64,000 bases of DNA from Pseudomonas anguilliseptica (GTDB lineage: Bacteria > Pseudomonadota > Gammaproteobacteria > Pseudomonadales > Pseudomonadaceae): contig NZ_FNSC01000001.1 in the NCBI RefSeq assembly GCF_900105355.1, positions 3,968,001-4,032,000 on the forward strand, given 5' to 3'. Each line of letters opens with the position of its first letter. Position 1 is the first letter of the stretch. Under the pieces are notes generated by a model. The model did no database searches. It was not told the DNA's origin and saw only the letters and a program-made list of their open reading frames with translations. This document shows, one piece after another, positions 16,243 through 27,506 of the stretch. The translations under genes were made by a program, and so were the position numbers.

Positions 16243-19074
16243 ATGCAAGAAAGCGTGATGCAGCGCATGTGGGACAGTGCCCACCTATCCGGTGGTAACG
16301 CTGCCTATGTGGAAGAGCTCTATGAGCTTTACCTGCACGATCCCAACGCTGTGCCAGAAGAGTGGCGCACTTACTTCCAGAAGTTGCCGACCGACGGCAG
16401 CGCCGCCACAGACGTATCGCACTCAACGATTCGCGATCATTTCGTCCTGCTCGCTAAAAATCAGCGCCGCGCCCAACCAGTGTCCGCTGGCAGCGTCAGC
16501 AGTGAGCACGAGAAGAAGCAAGTCGAAGTGCTACGCCTGATTCAGGCTTATCGCATGCGCGGCCATCAGGCTGCCCAGCTCGATCCGCTTGGCCTCTGGA
16601 AGCGTCCTGTGCCGGCTGACCTGGCAATCAATCACTATGGTCTGACCGATGCCGACCTGGACACTACCTTCCGTACCGGTGGGCTGTTCATTGGCAAGGA
16701 AGAGGCTACTCTGCGCGAAATTCGCGATGCGTTGCAGCAGACATATTGCCGCACCATCGGTGCCGAGTTCACCCATATCGTTGATTCCGAGCAGCGCAGC
16801 TGGTTCCAGCAGCGTCTGGAAAGCGTCCGTGGTCGCCCACAATTTTCGGTTGAGGTGCAGAGCCACCTGCTTGAGCGCCTGACCGCAGCTGAAGGTCTGG
16901 AAAAGTACCTTGGCACCAAGTATCCAGGCACCAAGCGTTTCGGTCTGGAAGGCGGCGAGAGCCTGATTCCGCTGCTCGATGAGCTGATCCAGCGTTCCGG
17001 TTCTTACGGCACCAAGGAAATCGTCATTGGCATGGCCCACCGTGGCCGCCTCAACGTACTGGTCAACACCTTCGGCAAGAACCCGCGCGACCTGTTCGAC
17101 GAGTTCGAAGGCAAGAAAACCGAAGGCCTGTCCTCCGGTGACGTGAAATACCACCAGGGTTTCTCCTCCAACGTGATGACCGCTGGCGGTGAAGTACACC
17201 TGGCGATGGCATTCAACCCGTCCCACCTGGAGATCGTTTCTCCAGTGGTCGAAGGTTCCGTACGCGCCCGTCAGGACCGTCGCAGCGATGCCAGCGGCGA
17301 AAAAGTGCTGCCGGTTTCCCTGCACGGTGATGCGGCCTTCGCCGGTCAGGGTGTGGTCATGGAAACCTTCCAGATGTCGCAGACTCGCGGCTTCAAGACG
17401 GGCGGCACCATCCACATCGTGATCAACAACCAGGTCGGCTTCACCATCAGCAACCCGCTGGACTCGCGTTCCACCGAGTACTGCACCGATGTGGCGAAGA
17501 TGATTCAGGCGCCGATCCTGCACGTGAACGGTGATGATCCGGAAGCAGTGCTGTTCGTCACCCAGCTGGCTGTCGATTACCGCATGCAGTACAAGCGTGA
17601 TGTGGTCATCGACCTGGTCTGCTACCGCCGTCGCGGCCACAACGAGGCCGACGAGCCGAGCGGCACCCAGCCGATCATGTATCAGCAAATCACCAAGCAG
17701 CGCACCACTCGTGAGCTGTATGCCGAAGTGCTGACTGCAGCCGCGCGTCAGTCGGCCGATGAGGTGCAGGCCAAGATCGACGAGTACCGCACAGCGCTGG
17801 ACAACGGTCAGCATGTGGTCAAGAGCTTGGTCAAAGAGCCGAACAAGGAGCTGTTCGTCGATTGGCGTCCGTACCTGGGTCACGCCTGGACCGCGCGTCA
17901 CGACACGCGTTTCGAGCTGAAAACCCTGCAGGAGCTGTCCAACAAGCTGCTGGAAATTCCGGAAGGCTTCGTCGTGCAGCGCCAGGTTGCGAAAATTCTC
18001 GAAGACCGCCAGAAGATGAGCGCAGGTGCGCTGCCGATCAACTGGGGCTACGCCGAGACCATGGCCTACGCCACCCTGTTGTTCGAAGGCCACCCGATCC
18101 GCATGACCGGCCAGGACATCGGCCGCGGCACCTTCTCGCACCGTCATGCGGTGCTGCACAACCAGAAGGATGCCGGCACCCATCTGCCGCTGCAGAACCT
18201 GTATCAGGGGCAGCCACGTTTCGATCTGTACGACTCCTTCCTCTCGGAAGAAGCCGTACTGGCCTTCGAATACGGCTACGCCACCACACAGCCGCAGTCG
18301 CTGGTGATCTGGGAAGCGCAGTTCGGCGACTTCGCCAACGGTGCTCAGGTGGTGTTCGATCAGTTCATTTCCAGTGGCGAGCACAAGTGGGGCCGTCTGT
18401 GCGGCCTGACCATGCTGCTGCCGCACGGTTATGAAGGGCAGGGGCCTGAGCACAGCTCGGCGCGTCTGGAGCGTTATCTGCAGCTGTGCGCCGAGCACAA
18501 CATGCAGGTGGCGGTACCGACCACCCCAGCGCAGATCTACCACTTGCTGCGTCGTCAGGTGATTCGCCCGCTGCGCAAGCCATTGGTCGTATTGACGCCG
18601 AAGTCGCTGCTGCGCCACAAATTGGCCATCTCGACTCTGGAAGATCTGGCCGAAGGCTCGTTCCAGACCGTGATTCCGGAGATCGATGCCATCGACCCGA
18701 AGAAAGTCGAGCGTCTGATTCTGTGCAGCGGCAAGGTTTACTACGACTTGCTGGAGAAGCGCCGCAACGAAGGCCGCGAAGACATCGCCATTGTGCGTAT
18801 CGAGCAGCTCTATCCGTTCCCGGAAGATGATCTGGCCGAGGCAATTGCCCCGTACAAGAACCTCAAGCACATCGTCTGGTGTCAGGAAGAGCCGATGAAC
18901 CAGGGCGCCTGGTACTGCAGCCAGCATCACATGCGTCGCGTGGCGACAGCGCACAAGAAAGCGCTGTTCCTCGAGTACGCCGGTCGTGATGCGTCTGCTG
19001 CACCGGCCTGTGGTTATGCATCGATGCACGCCGAACAGCAGGAAAAACTCCTGCAAGACGCCTTTACTGTTTAA
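16243..19074 (+). CDS. sucA: 2-oxoglutarate dehydrogenase E1 component
   Basis: The 943-aa thiamine-diphosphate-dependent E1 subunit that decarboxylates 2-oxoglutarate and passes the succinyl group to the SucB lipoyl arm. Signature parts are the N-terminal SucB-binding segment YVEELYELYLHDPNAVPEEW, the catalytic GMAHRGRLNVLVN, the ThDP/Mg region HVNGDDPEAV, CYRRRGHNEADEPS and the C-terminal transketolase-like domain with GQDIGRGTFSHRHAVLHNQ and LPHGYEGQGPEHSSARLER. Length is normal. GAGGG lies about 8 nt before the ATG. It is the first gene of the suc part of the operon. Confidence 0.98.
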   Translation: MQESVMQRMWDSAHLSGGNAAYVEELYELYLHDPNAVPEEWRTYFQKLPTDGSAATDVSHSTIRDHFVLLAKNQRRAQPVSAGSVSSEHEKKQVEVLRLIQAYRMRGHQAAQLDPLGLWKRPVPADLAINHYGLTDADLDTTFRTGGLFIGKEEATLREIRDALQQTYCRTIGAEFTHIVDSEQRSWFQQRLESVRGRPQFSVEVQSHLLERLTAAEGLEKYLGTKYPGTKRFGLEGGESLIPLLDELIQRSGSYGTKEIVIGMAHRGRLNVLVNTFGKNPRDLFDEFEGKKTEGLSSGDVKYHQGFSSNVMTAGGEVHLAMAFNPSHLEIVSPVVEGSVRARQDRRSDASGEKVLPVSLHGDAAFAGQGVVMETFQMSQTRGFKTGGTIHIVINNQVGFTISNPLDSRSTEYCTDVAKMIQAPILHVNGDDPEAVLFVTQLAVDYRMQYKRDVVIDLVCYRRRGHNEADEPSGTQPIMYQQITKQRTTRELYAEVLTAAARQSADEVQAKIDEYRTALDNGQHVVKSLVKEPNKELFVDWRPYLGHAWTARHDTRFELKTLQELSNKLLEIPEGFVVQRQVAKILEDRQKMSAGALPINWGYAETMAYATLLFEGHPIRMTGQDIGRGTFSHRHAVLHNQKDAGTHLPLQNLYQGQPRFDLYDSFLSEEAVLAFEYGYATTQPQSLVIWEAQFGDFANGAQVVFDQFISSGEHKWGRLCGLTMLLPHGYEGQGPEHSSARLERYLQLCAEHNMQVAVPTTPAQIYHLLRRQVIRPLRKPLVVLTPKSLLRHKLAISTLEDLAEGSFQTVIPEIDAIDPKKVERLILCSGKVYYDLLEKRRNEGREDIAIVRIEQLYPFPEDDLAEAIAPYKNLKHIVWCQEEPMNQGAWYCSQHHMRRVATAHKKALFLEYAGRDASAAPACGYASMHAEQQEKLLQDAFTV

Positions 19075-19087
19075 CGCCTTCGCGCAA

Positions 19088-19110
19088 CAGGCGGCCAACT
19101 GGGCCGCCTG
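19088..19110 (+). other. sucA-sucB intercistronic hairpin
   Basis: CAGGCGGCC-AACTG-GGCCGCCTG is a perfect 9-bp stem 14 nt after the sucA stop, with no T tract. It is more likely to block 3' exonucleases or attenuate than to terminate. Confidence 0.65.
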
Positions 19111-19143
19111 CTAGAAGAAACCGAATTTAAGGAACCACACACA

Positions 19144-20367
19144 ATGGCTATCGAGATCAAAGCCCCTACTTTCCCGGAATCGGTTGCCGACGGCACCGTG
19201 GCCACTTGGCACAAGAAGCCGGGCGATGCGGTCAAGCGCGACGAACTGATCGTCGACATCGAAACCGACAAGGTAGTGATCGAAGTGCTGGCCGAGGCCG
19301 ATGGCGTCCTCGCGCAAATCATCAAGAATGAAGGCGACACCGTTCTGTCCAACGAACTGCTCGGCACCCTGGGTGAAGGCGGCGCTGCTGCTCCTGCGCC
19401 GGCTGTTGCCGCTCAGGCTGCTGCACCTGCCGCCGCTGCACCAGCTGCTGCCGCAGGCGACGACCAGATCCTCTCCCCAGCTGCGCGCAAGATCGCCGAA
19501 GAAAATGGCATTGACCCGAACAGCATTGCTGGCACCGGTAAAGGCGGTCGTGTAACCAAGGAAGATGTGGTTGTTGCCGTTGAAGCGAAGAAGAACGCGC
19601 CGGCTGCTGCACCTGCCGCCAAGCCTGCCGCGCCTGCTGCTGCACCGGTATTCGCCACTGGCGATCGTACCGAGAAGCGTGTGCCAATGACCCGCCTGCG
19701 TGCCAAGATCGCCGAGCGTCTGGTCGAAGCTCAGTCCTCCATGGCGATGCTGACTACCTTCAACGAAGTCGACATGACCGAAGTCATGGCGCTGCGTTCG
19801 AAGTACAAGGACCTGTTCGAAAAGAGCCACAATGGCGTGCGCCTGGGCTTTATGTCGTTCTTCGTCAAGGCCGCTACCGAGGCGCTGAAGCGTTTCCCGG
19901 CAGTCAACGCCTCGATCGACGGTAATGACATCGTTTACCACGGCTACGCCGACATTGGTGTTGCCGTGTCCAGCGACCGTGGCCTGGTAGTCCCGGTGCT
20001 GCGTAATGCCGAGCTGATGAGCTTGGCTGAAATCGAGAACGGCATCGCCACCTTCGGCAAAAAAGCCAAAGACGGCAAACTGTCGATCGAAGAAATGACC
20101 GGCGGCACCTTCACCATCACCAATGGTGGTACTTTCGGTTCGATGATGTCGACGCCGATCGTCAACCCACCGCAAGCCGCGATTCTGGGTATGCACAACA
20201 TCATCCAGCGTCCGATGGCCGTGAATGGTCAGGTGGTTATCCGTCCGATGATGTACCTGGCGTTGTCCTACGACCACCGCCTGATCGATGGTAAGGAAGC
20301 CGTGACCTTCCTGGTGACCATCAAGAACTTGCTGGAAGACCCGGCGCGTCTGCTGCTGGACATCTAA
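19144..20367 (+). CDS. sucB: Dihydrolipoamide succinyltransferase (2-oxoglutarate dehydrogenase E2)
   Basis: The 407-aa E2 core of the 2-oxoglutarate dehydrogenase complex, which moves the succinyl group from E1 to CoA. Domain order: one lipoyl domain (about 1-77) with the lipoylated lysine in [15 protein letters not shown], an Ala/Pro-rich linker, the peripheral-subunit-binding domain ([33 protein letters not shown]), a second Ala/Pro linker, then the catalytic acyltransferase domain ending with [17 protein letters not shown], where His and Asp are catalytic. AAGGA precedes the ATG. The repetitive linkers explain long antisense open frames here. Confidence 0.98.
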   Translation: MAIEIKAPTFPESVADGTVATWHKKPGDAVKRDELIVDIETDKVVIEVLAEADGVLAQIIKNEGDTVLSNELLGTLGEGGAAAPAPAVAAQAAAPAAAAPAAAAGDDQILSPAARKIAEENGIDPNSIAGTGKGGRVTKEDVVVAVEAKKNAPAAAPAAKPAAPAAAPVFATGDRTEKRVPMTRLRAKIAERLVEAQSSMAMLTTFNEVDMTEVMALRSKYKDLFEKSHNGVRLGFMSFFVKAATEALKRFPAVNASIDGNDIVYHGYADIGVAVSSDRGLVVPVLRNAELMSLAEIENGIATFGKKAKDGKLSIEEMTGGTFTITNGGTFGSMMSTPIVNPPQAAILGMHNIIQRPMAVNGQVVIRPMMYLALSYDHRLIDGKEAVTFLVTIKNLLEDPARLLLDI

Positions 20368-20386
20368 AAGCCAGTTTCTCCCACGG

Positions 20387-21870
<1,484 letters not shown>

Positions 21871-21893
21871 GACGTTGTTTGTTTGAGCGGATG

Positions 21894-21922
21894 CCTTCAC
21901 CGGCGTTGTGTACCGGTGAAGG
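21894..21922 (+). other. lpdG-sucC intercistronic hairpin
   Basis: CCTTCACCGG and CCGGTGAAGG form a perfect 10-bp stem with a 9-nt loop, 23 nt after lpdG, without a T tract. The remaining 156 nt before sucC show no gene and no clear promoter. Confidence 0.65.
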
Positions 21923-22078
21923 TGCAGCTCAACAGGAAGAACCACGGCCGACTGCCCGCGTACAGCTCAGGTTCTGCGCGGAACGTCAGCCGGATTGCTG
22001 CAGAAGCAGTCACAGGTGGTGCGGCATCACAAGTGCAGCACCGTATGCGCAATACCTAAACGAAGACGGTAGACAAGC

Positions 22079-23245
22079 ATGAATCTCCACGAGTATCAGG
22101 GTAAGCAGCTGTTCGCTGAATACGGCCTGCCCGTATCCAAGGGCTTCGCGGTAGACACCCCGGAAGAAGCCGCAGCAGCCTGCGAAAAAATCGGTGGCAG
22201 CGAGTGGGTCGTCAAGGCTCAAGTCCACGCTGGTGGCCGCGGTAAAGCGGGCGGCGTGAAGCTGGTTAAGAACAAAGAAGACGCCAAAGCCTTCGCCGCC
22301 AACTGGCTGGGCAAGCGTCTGGTGACTTACCAGACAGATGCCAACGGTCAGCCAGTGACCAAGATCCTGGTCGAGTCCTGCACCGACATCGCCAAGGAGC
22401 TGTACCTGGGCGCGGTCGTTGACCGTTCCAGCCGTCGCATCGTGTTTATGGCTTCCACCGAAGGTGGCGTGGACATCGAGAAAGTGGCGCACGACACCCC
22501 TGAGAAGATCCTCAAGGCGACCATCGACCCGCTGGTCGGCGCTCAGCCGTTCCAGGGCCGCGAGCTGGCATTCCAGCTGGGCCTGGAAGGTGATCAGATC
22601 AAGCAGTTCACCCAGATCTTCGTTGGCCTGGCCAAGCTGTTCCAGGACTATGACCTGGCTCTGCTGGAAGTGAACCCGCTGGTAATCAAGGCTGACGGCA
22701 ACCTGCATTGCCTCGACGCCAAGATCAACATCGACAGCAACGCCCTGTACCGTCAGCCGAAGCTGCGCGCCATGCACGATCCGTCCCAGGACGATCCGCG
22801 TGAAGCCCACGCTGCCAAGTTCGAACTGAACTACGTAGCGCTGGAAGGCAACATCGGTTGCATGGTCAACGGTGCCGGCCTGGCCATGGGCACCATGGAC
22901 ATCGTCAACCTGCACGGCGGCAAGCCAGCCAACTTCCTCGACGTAGGTGGCGGCGCAACCAAAGAGCGCGTGACCGAAGCCTTCAAGATCATCCTGTCCG
23001 ACAGCAACGTGGCTGCCGTACTGGTCAATATCTTCGGCGGTATTGTTCGTTGCGACATGATTGCCGAAGGCATCATCGGTGCAGTGAAAGAAGTCGGCGT
23101 GAAAATCCCGGTTGTCGTCCGTCTGGAAGGTAACAACGCTGAACTGGGCGCTAAAGTCCTGGCAGAAAGCGGCCTGAACATCATCGCGGCAACCAGCCTG
23201 ACCGACGCTGCTCAGCAAGTCGTCAAAGCTGCGGAGGGCAAGTAA
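22079..23245 (+). CDS. sucC: Succinyl-CoA synthetase beta subunit
   Basis: The 388-aa beta subunit of the ADP/GDP-forming enzyme that converts succinyl-CoA to succinate with substrate-level phosphorylation. It has an N-terminal ATP-grasp domain ([45 protein letters not shown]) and a C-terminal CoA-ligase-type domain with [17 protein letters not shown]. The length is normal. Its stop overlaps the sucD start (TAATG), typical for the two subunits of this complex. Confidence 0.98.
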   Translation: MNLHEYQGKQLFAEYGLPVSKGFAVDTPEEAAAACEKIGGSEWVVKAQVHAGGRGKAGGVKLVKNKEDAKAFAANWLGKRLVTYQTDANGQPVTKILVESCTDIAKELYLGAVVDRSSRRIVFMASTEGGVDIEKVAHDTPEKILKATIDPLVGAQPFQGRELAFQLGLEGDQIKQFTQIFVGLAKLFQDYDLALLEVNPLVIKADGNLHCLDAKINIDSNALYRQPKLRAMHDPSQDDPREAHAAKFELNYVALEGNIGCMVNGAGLAMGTMDIVNLHGGKPANFLDVGGGATKERVTEAFKIILSDSNVAAVLVNIFGGIVRCDMIAEGIIGAVKEVGVKIPVVVRLEGNNAELGAKVLAESGLNIIAATSLTDAAQQVVKAAEGK

Positions 23246-24132
23246 TGAGCGTCCTGATCAATAAAGACACCAAAGTTATCTGCCAGGGCTTCACCGGCTC
23301 GCAGGGTACTTTCCACTCCGAACAAGCCATCGCCTACGGCACCAAGATGGTTGGCGGCGTGACTCCGGGCAAAGGCGGCACCACTCACCTGAATCTGCCG
23401 GTGTTCAACACCGTGCGTGAAGCAGTCGAGCAGACTGGCGCCACCGCCAGCGTGATCTACGTTCCGGCTCCGTTCTGCAAGGACTCGATCCTTGAAGCGG
23501 CCATGGGCGGCATCAAGCTGATCGTTTGCATCACCGAAGGCATCGCAACCATCGACATGCTGGAAGCCAAGGTCAAGTGCGACGAGCTGGGCGTGGTCCT
23601 GATCGGCCCGAACTGCCCAGGCGTGATCACGCCGGGCGAGTGCAAGATCGGCATCATGCCAGGCCACATCCACCTGCCAGGCAAAGTCGGCATCGTGTCG
23701 CGTTCCGGCACCCTGACTTACGAAGCCGTCAAGCAGACCACTGACGCCGGTTTCGGTCAGTCCACCTGCGTCGGCATCGGTGGTGACCCGATCCCGGGCT
23801 CCAACTTCATCGACATCCTGAAGCTGTTCCAGGAAGACCCGAAGACCGAAGCGATCGTGATGATCGGTGAGATCGGCGGTTCGGCTGAAGAAGAAGCTGC
23901 TGCTTACATCAAGGCCAACGTGACCAAGCCAGTAGTGTCCTACATCGCTGGTGTAACCGCTCCGGCGGGCAAGCGTATGGGCCACGCCGGCGCAATCATT
24001 TCCGGCGGCAAGGGTACTGCAGACGAGAAGTTCGCAGCCCTGCAAGACGCCGGTGTGAAAACCGTGCGTTCCCTGGCTGATATCGGCAAGGCTCTGGCCG
24101 AGCTGACCGGTTGGGAAGTCAAAAACGCCTAA
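23245..24132 (+). CDS. sucD: Succinyl-CoA synthetase alpha subunit
   Basis: The 295-aa alpha subunit, carrying the CoA-binding domain ([22 protein letters not shown]) and the phosphohistidine loop [17 protein letters not shown] with the active His near residue 247. [21 protein letters not shown] is also diagnostic. It is the last gene of the sdh-suc transcript and is followed by a strong terminator. Confidence 0.98.
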   Translation: MSVLINKDTKVICQGFTGSQGTFHSEQAIAYGTKMVGGVTPGKGGTTHLNLPVFNTVREAVEQTGATASVIYVPAPFCKDSILEAAMGGIKLIVCITEGIATIDMLEAKVKCDELGVVLIGPNCPGVITPGECKIGIMPGHIHLPGKVGIVSRSGTLTYEAVKQTTDAGFGQSTCVGIGGDPIPGSNFIDILKLFQEDPKTEAIVMIGEIGGSAEEEAAAYIKANVTKPVVSYIAGVTAPAGKRMGHAGAIISGGKGTADEKFAALQDAGVKTVRSLADIGKALAELTGWEVKNA

Positions 24133-24154
24133 GCGTTGCTGACTGCTCATGAAA

Positions 24155-24178
24155 GGCCACCTTCGGGTGGCCTTTTTT
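24155..24178 (+). terminator. Terminator of the sdh-suc operon
   Basis: GGCCACC-TTCG-GGTGGCC followed by T6, a stable UUCG-tetraloop hairpin 22 nt after sucD. Confidence 0.92.
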
Positions 24179-24417
24179 ATTGCGGCCAGGGATGAACTGT
24201 TGTTGATGCGACAGCTTTTTTCACCAGTCCGACAGACTGACCTGTGCCAGTGCCGCTGTCGCGTCAATTTCGTTAGGCTTGCAACTATTAGCGCCTGCTC
24301 CGCCACAAGCGGTTCAGGGTGCTGCAGTGGCCCCGCTTAACCGGCTGGGTGACGTTTCCCCCGATCCATCGGGAAACCCTCGGAACCTTTAACTTTCTGC
24401 CTGTGGTATTCCCTTCT

Positions 24418-25731
24418 ATGACTCGTTTGAAAGGCTCGGATCTCCTGGCCCTTGGTTTTATGACGTTTGCGCTGTTCCTGGGCGCCGGCAACATCATCTT
24501 TCCGCCTAGCGCCGGTATGGCGGCGGGCGAGAACATTGGCCTGGCGGCGTTGGGCTTTCTGCTCACCGGTGTCGGCTTGCCGCTACTGACCATCGTTGCC
24601 CTGGCGCGTGTCGGCGGTGGTATGGCGTTGCTCACCGCACCGCTAGGCAAGCGCGCTGGCGTGCTGTTTGCCGTTGCGGTTTACCTGGCCATCGGCCCGT
24701 TGTTTGCCACGCCGCGCACGGCTGTGGTGTCGTTCGAGATGGGCGTCGCCCCGTTCAGCGGCAATAACAGCACAGCGTTGCTGCTCTATACCTTGGCCTA
24801 CTTTGCTGCGGTGTTGTTCCTGTCCCTTAATCCCGGGCAACTGGTGGATCGCATCGGCAAGTACATCACCCCGGTGCTGCTGGCTGCACTGTTGGTATTG
24901 GGCGGTGCGGCGTTGCTGGTTCCCGCAGGGGAGATCGGTCAGGTATCGCCTGATTATCAGAGTGCGCCCTTTGTGCAGGGTTTTCTGCAGGGTTACCTGA
25001 CCATGGATACCCTCGGTGCGCTGGTGTTCGGCATCGTGATTGCCACTGCGATTCGTGACCATGGTGTGACCGACGGCAAGCTGATTACCCGTTACTCGGT
25101 GATTGCCGGCCTGATCGCTGCAGTCGGACTGTCGCTGGTCTACCTGGCGCTGTTCTATCTCGGTGCGACTAGCCAGGGGATTGCCGGAGAGGCGCAGAAC
25201 GGCGTGCAGATTCTTACCGCCTATGTGCAGCACACCTTCGGCACGGCCGGCAGCCTGCTGTTGGCCGTGGTTATTACCCTGGCCTGCCTGACCACGGCTG
25301 TGGGGCTGTTGACGGCCTGTGGTGAGTTCTTCAGCGGCTTGTTGCCGGTTTCTTACCGTGCAGTTGTGATCACCTTCGGTCTGTTCAGTCTGTTGGTGGC
25401 CAATCAGGGTCTGACCCAACTGATCAGCTTTTCGATTCCGGTACTGGTCGGTTTGTACCCGCTGGCTATCGTTTTGGTGGCGCTGAGTCTGCTGGATGAT
25501 CTGTGGTGCTCGTCGGCGCGGGTATTCCGCCCGGTGATGGCGGTTACTCTGGTGTTTGGCCTGGTTGACGGTATTGCCGCCGCCGGCGGCAAGGCGCTGG
25601 TCCCAAGCTTCTTCAGCCAATTGCCGCTGGCGGACCAGAGCCTCGGCTGGCTGTTGCCGGTGCTGCTGACCCTGGCCCTGGCTGTTGTGGTGGACCGCGT
25701 ACTGGGTATGCCGAAAACTGCGGCAGCTTAA
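24418..25731 (+). CDS. brnQ: Branched-chain amino acid transporter, BrnQ/BraB family
   Basis: A 437-aa, twelve-helix sodium-coupled carrier for leucine, isoleucine and valine of the LIVCS family. The N-terminus MTRLKGSDLLALGFMTFALF and LGAGNIIFPPSAGMAAGE are family signatures. In P. aeruginosa the gene after sucD is, as I recall, braB, so this is probably its orthologue. The frame is open upstream to 24319, but homology supports the ATG at 24418; no clear ribosome site precedes it. The 240-nt leader between the suc terminator and the ATG holds a GTTTCCC...GGGAAAC hairpin at 24354-24377 that might influence expression. Confidence 0.92.
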   Translation: MTRLKGSDLLALGFMTFALFLGAGNIIFPPSAGMAAGENIGLAALGFLLTGVGLPLLTIVALARVGGGMALLTAPLGKRAGVLFAVAVYLAIGPLFATPRTAVVSFEMGVAPFSGNNSTALLLYTLAYFAAVLFLSLNPGQLVDRIGKYITPVLLAALLVLGGAALLVPAGEIGQVSPDYQSAPFVQGFLQGYLTMDTLGALVFGIVIATAIRDHGVTDGKLITRYSVIAGLIAAVGLSLVYLALFYLGATSQGIAGEAQNGVQILTAYVQHTFGTAGSLLLAVVITLACLTTAVGLLTACGEFFSGLLPVSYRAVVITFGLFSLLVANQGLTQLISFSIPVLVGLYPLAIVLVALSLLDDLWCSSARVFRPVMAVTLVFGLVDGIAAAGGKALVPSFFSQLPLADQSLGWLLPVLLTLALAVVVDRVLGMPKTAAA

Positions 25732-25763
25732 GTTCGGCTGCTCAGCCTCTGCTGTTTACCCTA

Positions 25764-25787
25764 GGCCGCTCATTGAGCGGCCTTTTT
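25764..25787 (+). terminator. Terminator after brnQ
   Basis: GGCCGCT-CATTG-AGCGGCC followed by T5, 32 nt after the brnQ stop. Confidence 0.88.
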
Positions 25788-25845
25788 GTTGGCCAGCTGA
25801 AAGCCAGGCCTGTCTATAATCGGCGCAAGTTAACAAGGAGTCTGC

Positions 25846-26580
25846 ATGCCAATCAGTGACTACTACCTACCGCACCTGCTTGCCGTTCTCTGGTTTGTCG
25901 TCTGCTGGGCCGGTTACACCCGTTATGCCCAGGCCAAGGGTCGCACCACGCCATGTCTGGCCAGTGTGCTGCACCTGTACCGCGAAGACTGGATGCGTCG
26001 CATGCTGCTGCGCGACAACCGCATCGCCGATGCCAACGTGATCGGCAATCTGGAACGCAACGCCTCATTCTTTGCCTCGAGTACGCTGATCATCCTCGCC
26101 GGTATTCTGACCGTGCTTGGCGCCTCTGATCGCGCGGTATCACTGCTGGCCGATCTGCCGTTTGTCCAGGCAGCCAGTCGTGAGCTGTCCGAAGTCAAAC
26201 TGCTGTGCCTGGGGGTGGTATTTGTCTACGCCTTCTTTACCTTCAGCTGGTGCATGCGTCAGTACAACTTCGCCGCCGTGCTAGTGGGATCTGCGCCGAT
26301 GGTGGGCGAGCGGCACGTGACGGAGCAGGAGCGCAAGGCCTTTGCCGAACGCACCGCGCGGGTGATCTCGATGGCTGCCAACCAGTTCAACCAGGGTTTG
26401 CGTGCCTATTACTTCGGCATGGCAACCCTGGCCTGGTTTATCAACCCATGGTTTTTCATGTTGGTCAGCACAGGTGTGGTATTGGTGTTGTACCGCCGTG
26501 AGTTTCACTCAGATGTACTGGAAGTGATGGTCTACACCCAGACCCCGGCGTTCGAATCGCCCAAGGAGAAAAGCGAATGA
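25846..26580 (+). CDS. DUF599 family membrane protein
   Basis: A 244-aa protein with four predicted transmembrane segments (about residues 7-25, 72-92, 122-140 and 195-222) and a conserved cytoplasmic section including NLERNASFFASSTLIILAG and RVISMAANQFNQGLRAYYF, which match DUF599. No function is known. AAGGAG lies 7 nt before the ATG and a TATAAT at 25816-25821 is a possible -10. The stop overlaps the MAPEG gene start (ATGA), so the two are one operon. Confidence 0.85.
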   Translation: MPISDYYLPHLLAVLWFVVCWAGYTRYAQAKGRTTPCLASVLHLYREDWMRRMLLRDNRIADANVIGNLERNASFFASSTLIILAGILTVLGASDRAVSLLADLPFVQAASRELSEVKLLCLGVVFVYAFFTFSWCMRQYNFAAVLVGSAPMVGERHVTEQERKAFAERTARVISMAANQFNQGLRAYYFGMATLAWFINPWFFMLVSTGVVLVLYRREFHSDVLEVMVYTQTPAFESPKEKSE

Positions 26581-26969
26581 GCATCCCATTCTGGTGCATC
26601 TTTATCAGTGCATTACTGATCTTTATCGCCAAGGCCCCGGTGGCCAAGGCCATGGCGAAGGAGGGTGACGGTCATTACGACAATCACCATCCGCGCGCTC
26701 AGCAAGCGCGTCTGACCGGCTTTGGCGCGCGAGCCCTGGCCGCGCACCTGAACAGTTTTGAAGCGTTTCCGCTGTTTGCCGTTGGCGTACTGATGGCCCA
26801 TGTGACCAGTAGCCACGGCGTTCTGGTGGATGTCTTGGCCGTGACCTTCGTTGTGGCGCGGGTGCTCTATCTGTTCTTTTACTGGGCTGACTTGCACTGG
26901 CAGCGCAGTCTGGTCTGGGTGGTCGGGCTGCTGTGTAGCCTGCTGCTGATGCTTACCCCGGCGCTTTGA
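26577..26969 (+). CDS. MAPEG family membrane protein
   Basis: A 130-aa four-helix protein of the MAPEG group (membrane-associated proteins in eicosanoid and glutathione metabolism). The conserved stretch ALAAHLNSFEAFPLFAVGVLM and the later FVVARVLYLFFYWADLHWQRS are family hallmarks. Bacterial members are mostly uncharacterised; glutathione transferase or peroxidase activity is possible but not shown. It is translationally coupled to the DUF599 gene and ends at a bidirectional terminator. Confidence 0.85.
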   Translation: MSIPFWCIFISALLIFIAKAPVAKAMAKEGDGHYDNHHPRAQQARLTGFGARALAAHLNSFEAFPLFAVGVLMAHVTSSHGVLVDVLAVTFVVARVLYLFFYWADLHWQRSLVWVVGLLCSLLLMLTPAL

Positions 26970-26982
26970 TTGCGCCATAAAC

Positions 26983-27010
26983 AAACAGGCCCGCATCAGC
27001 GGGCCTGTTT
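26983..27010. terminator. Bidirectional terminator between MAPEG and lipoprotein genes
   Basis: AAACAGGCCCGC-ATCA-GCGGGCCTGTTT is a 12-bp stem between converging genes; the T tract is short (T3) and lies partly in the stem. Confidence 0.8.
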
Positions 27011-27026
27011 GATTCAGCTGGAAGGC

Positions 27027-27371
27027 TTATTGGCCGTCGACAGCGTCTTTTACTTCATCGCCAGCATCTTTGAGAGCGTCAGCTGCATCATTGGCAGCGT
27101 CTTCGATTTTCTCGCCAGTGGTTGGCTCGGTGCCCATCACCTCATCAGCTTTCTGCTCGATGGCTTCGCCAGTTTCTTCAACGGCATCACCCATGGATTC
27201 GATGGCTTCAGCAGCGGACTCCTTGGCCGACTCTACTTTGTCTTCCGGGGTTTTCTCGCAGGCTGCCAGGCCGAGCATGGCGGCGAGAAGCAGAGCATAG
27301 GTGAATGGCTTTTGTACGGTTAGTACTCCTTGTAATGTAGAAATCAATGCCGGTCGCCCGGGCATAGCCAT
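27027..27371 (-). CDS. Small acidic lipoprotein, start codon abnormal
   Basis: The mature protein is a small alanine/glutamate-rich helical lipoprotein: signal segment KPFTYALLLAAMLGLAAC with lipobox LAAC, then heptad-like repeats such as ESAKESAAEAIESMGDAVEE. A perfect AAGGAG lies at 27331-27326, and 8 nt later stands GTA-CAA-AAG at 27317, where a start codon is expected. GTA is not a normal start. The nearest in-frame starts are TTG 27347 and ATG 27365/27371, which would put 10-18 extra residues before VQKPF and lie upstream of the ribosome site. Either GTG or ATG has mutated to GTA, or a long signal peptide is used. The coordinates given use the longest canonical start. Confidence 0.65.
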   Translation of the reverse strand: MAMPGRPALISTLQGVLTVQKPFTYALLLAAMLGLAACEKTPEDKVESAKESAAEAIESMGDAVEETGEAIEQKADEVMGTEPTTGEKIEDAANDAADALKDAGDEVKDAVDGQ

Positions 27372-27506
27372 TAAATAGCGCAGTTTCGTCGAAGTTCCCT
27401 ATTAATTTGCCGGCAGTTCTCGTCATCATGTCGGCTCCGTGGTGCCGGGCCTGGTGTCTGCGAGTATCATGCTCACCCTTTGTACAGTTGTCCTGAGTCT
27501 GAAGTC

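Noticed and set aside
16531..19098. An 855-codon minus-strand open frame across sucA.
   Set aside because: It mirrors the sucA codons on the other strand and shows no family motif or ribosome site.
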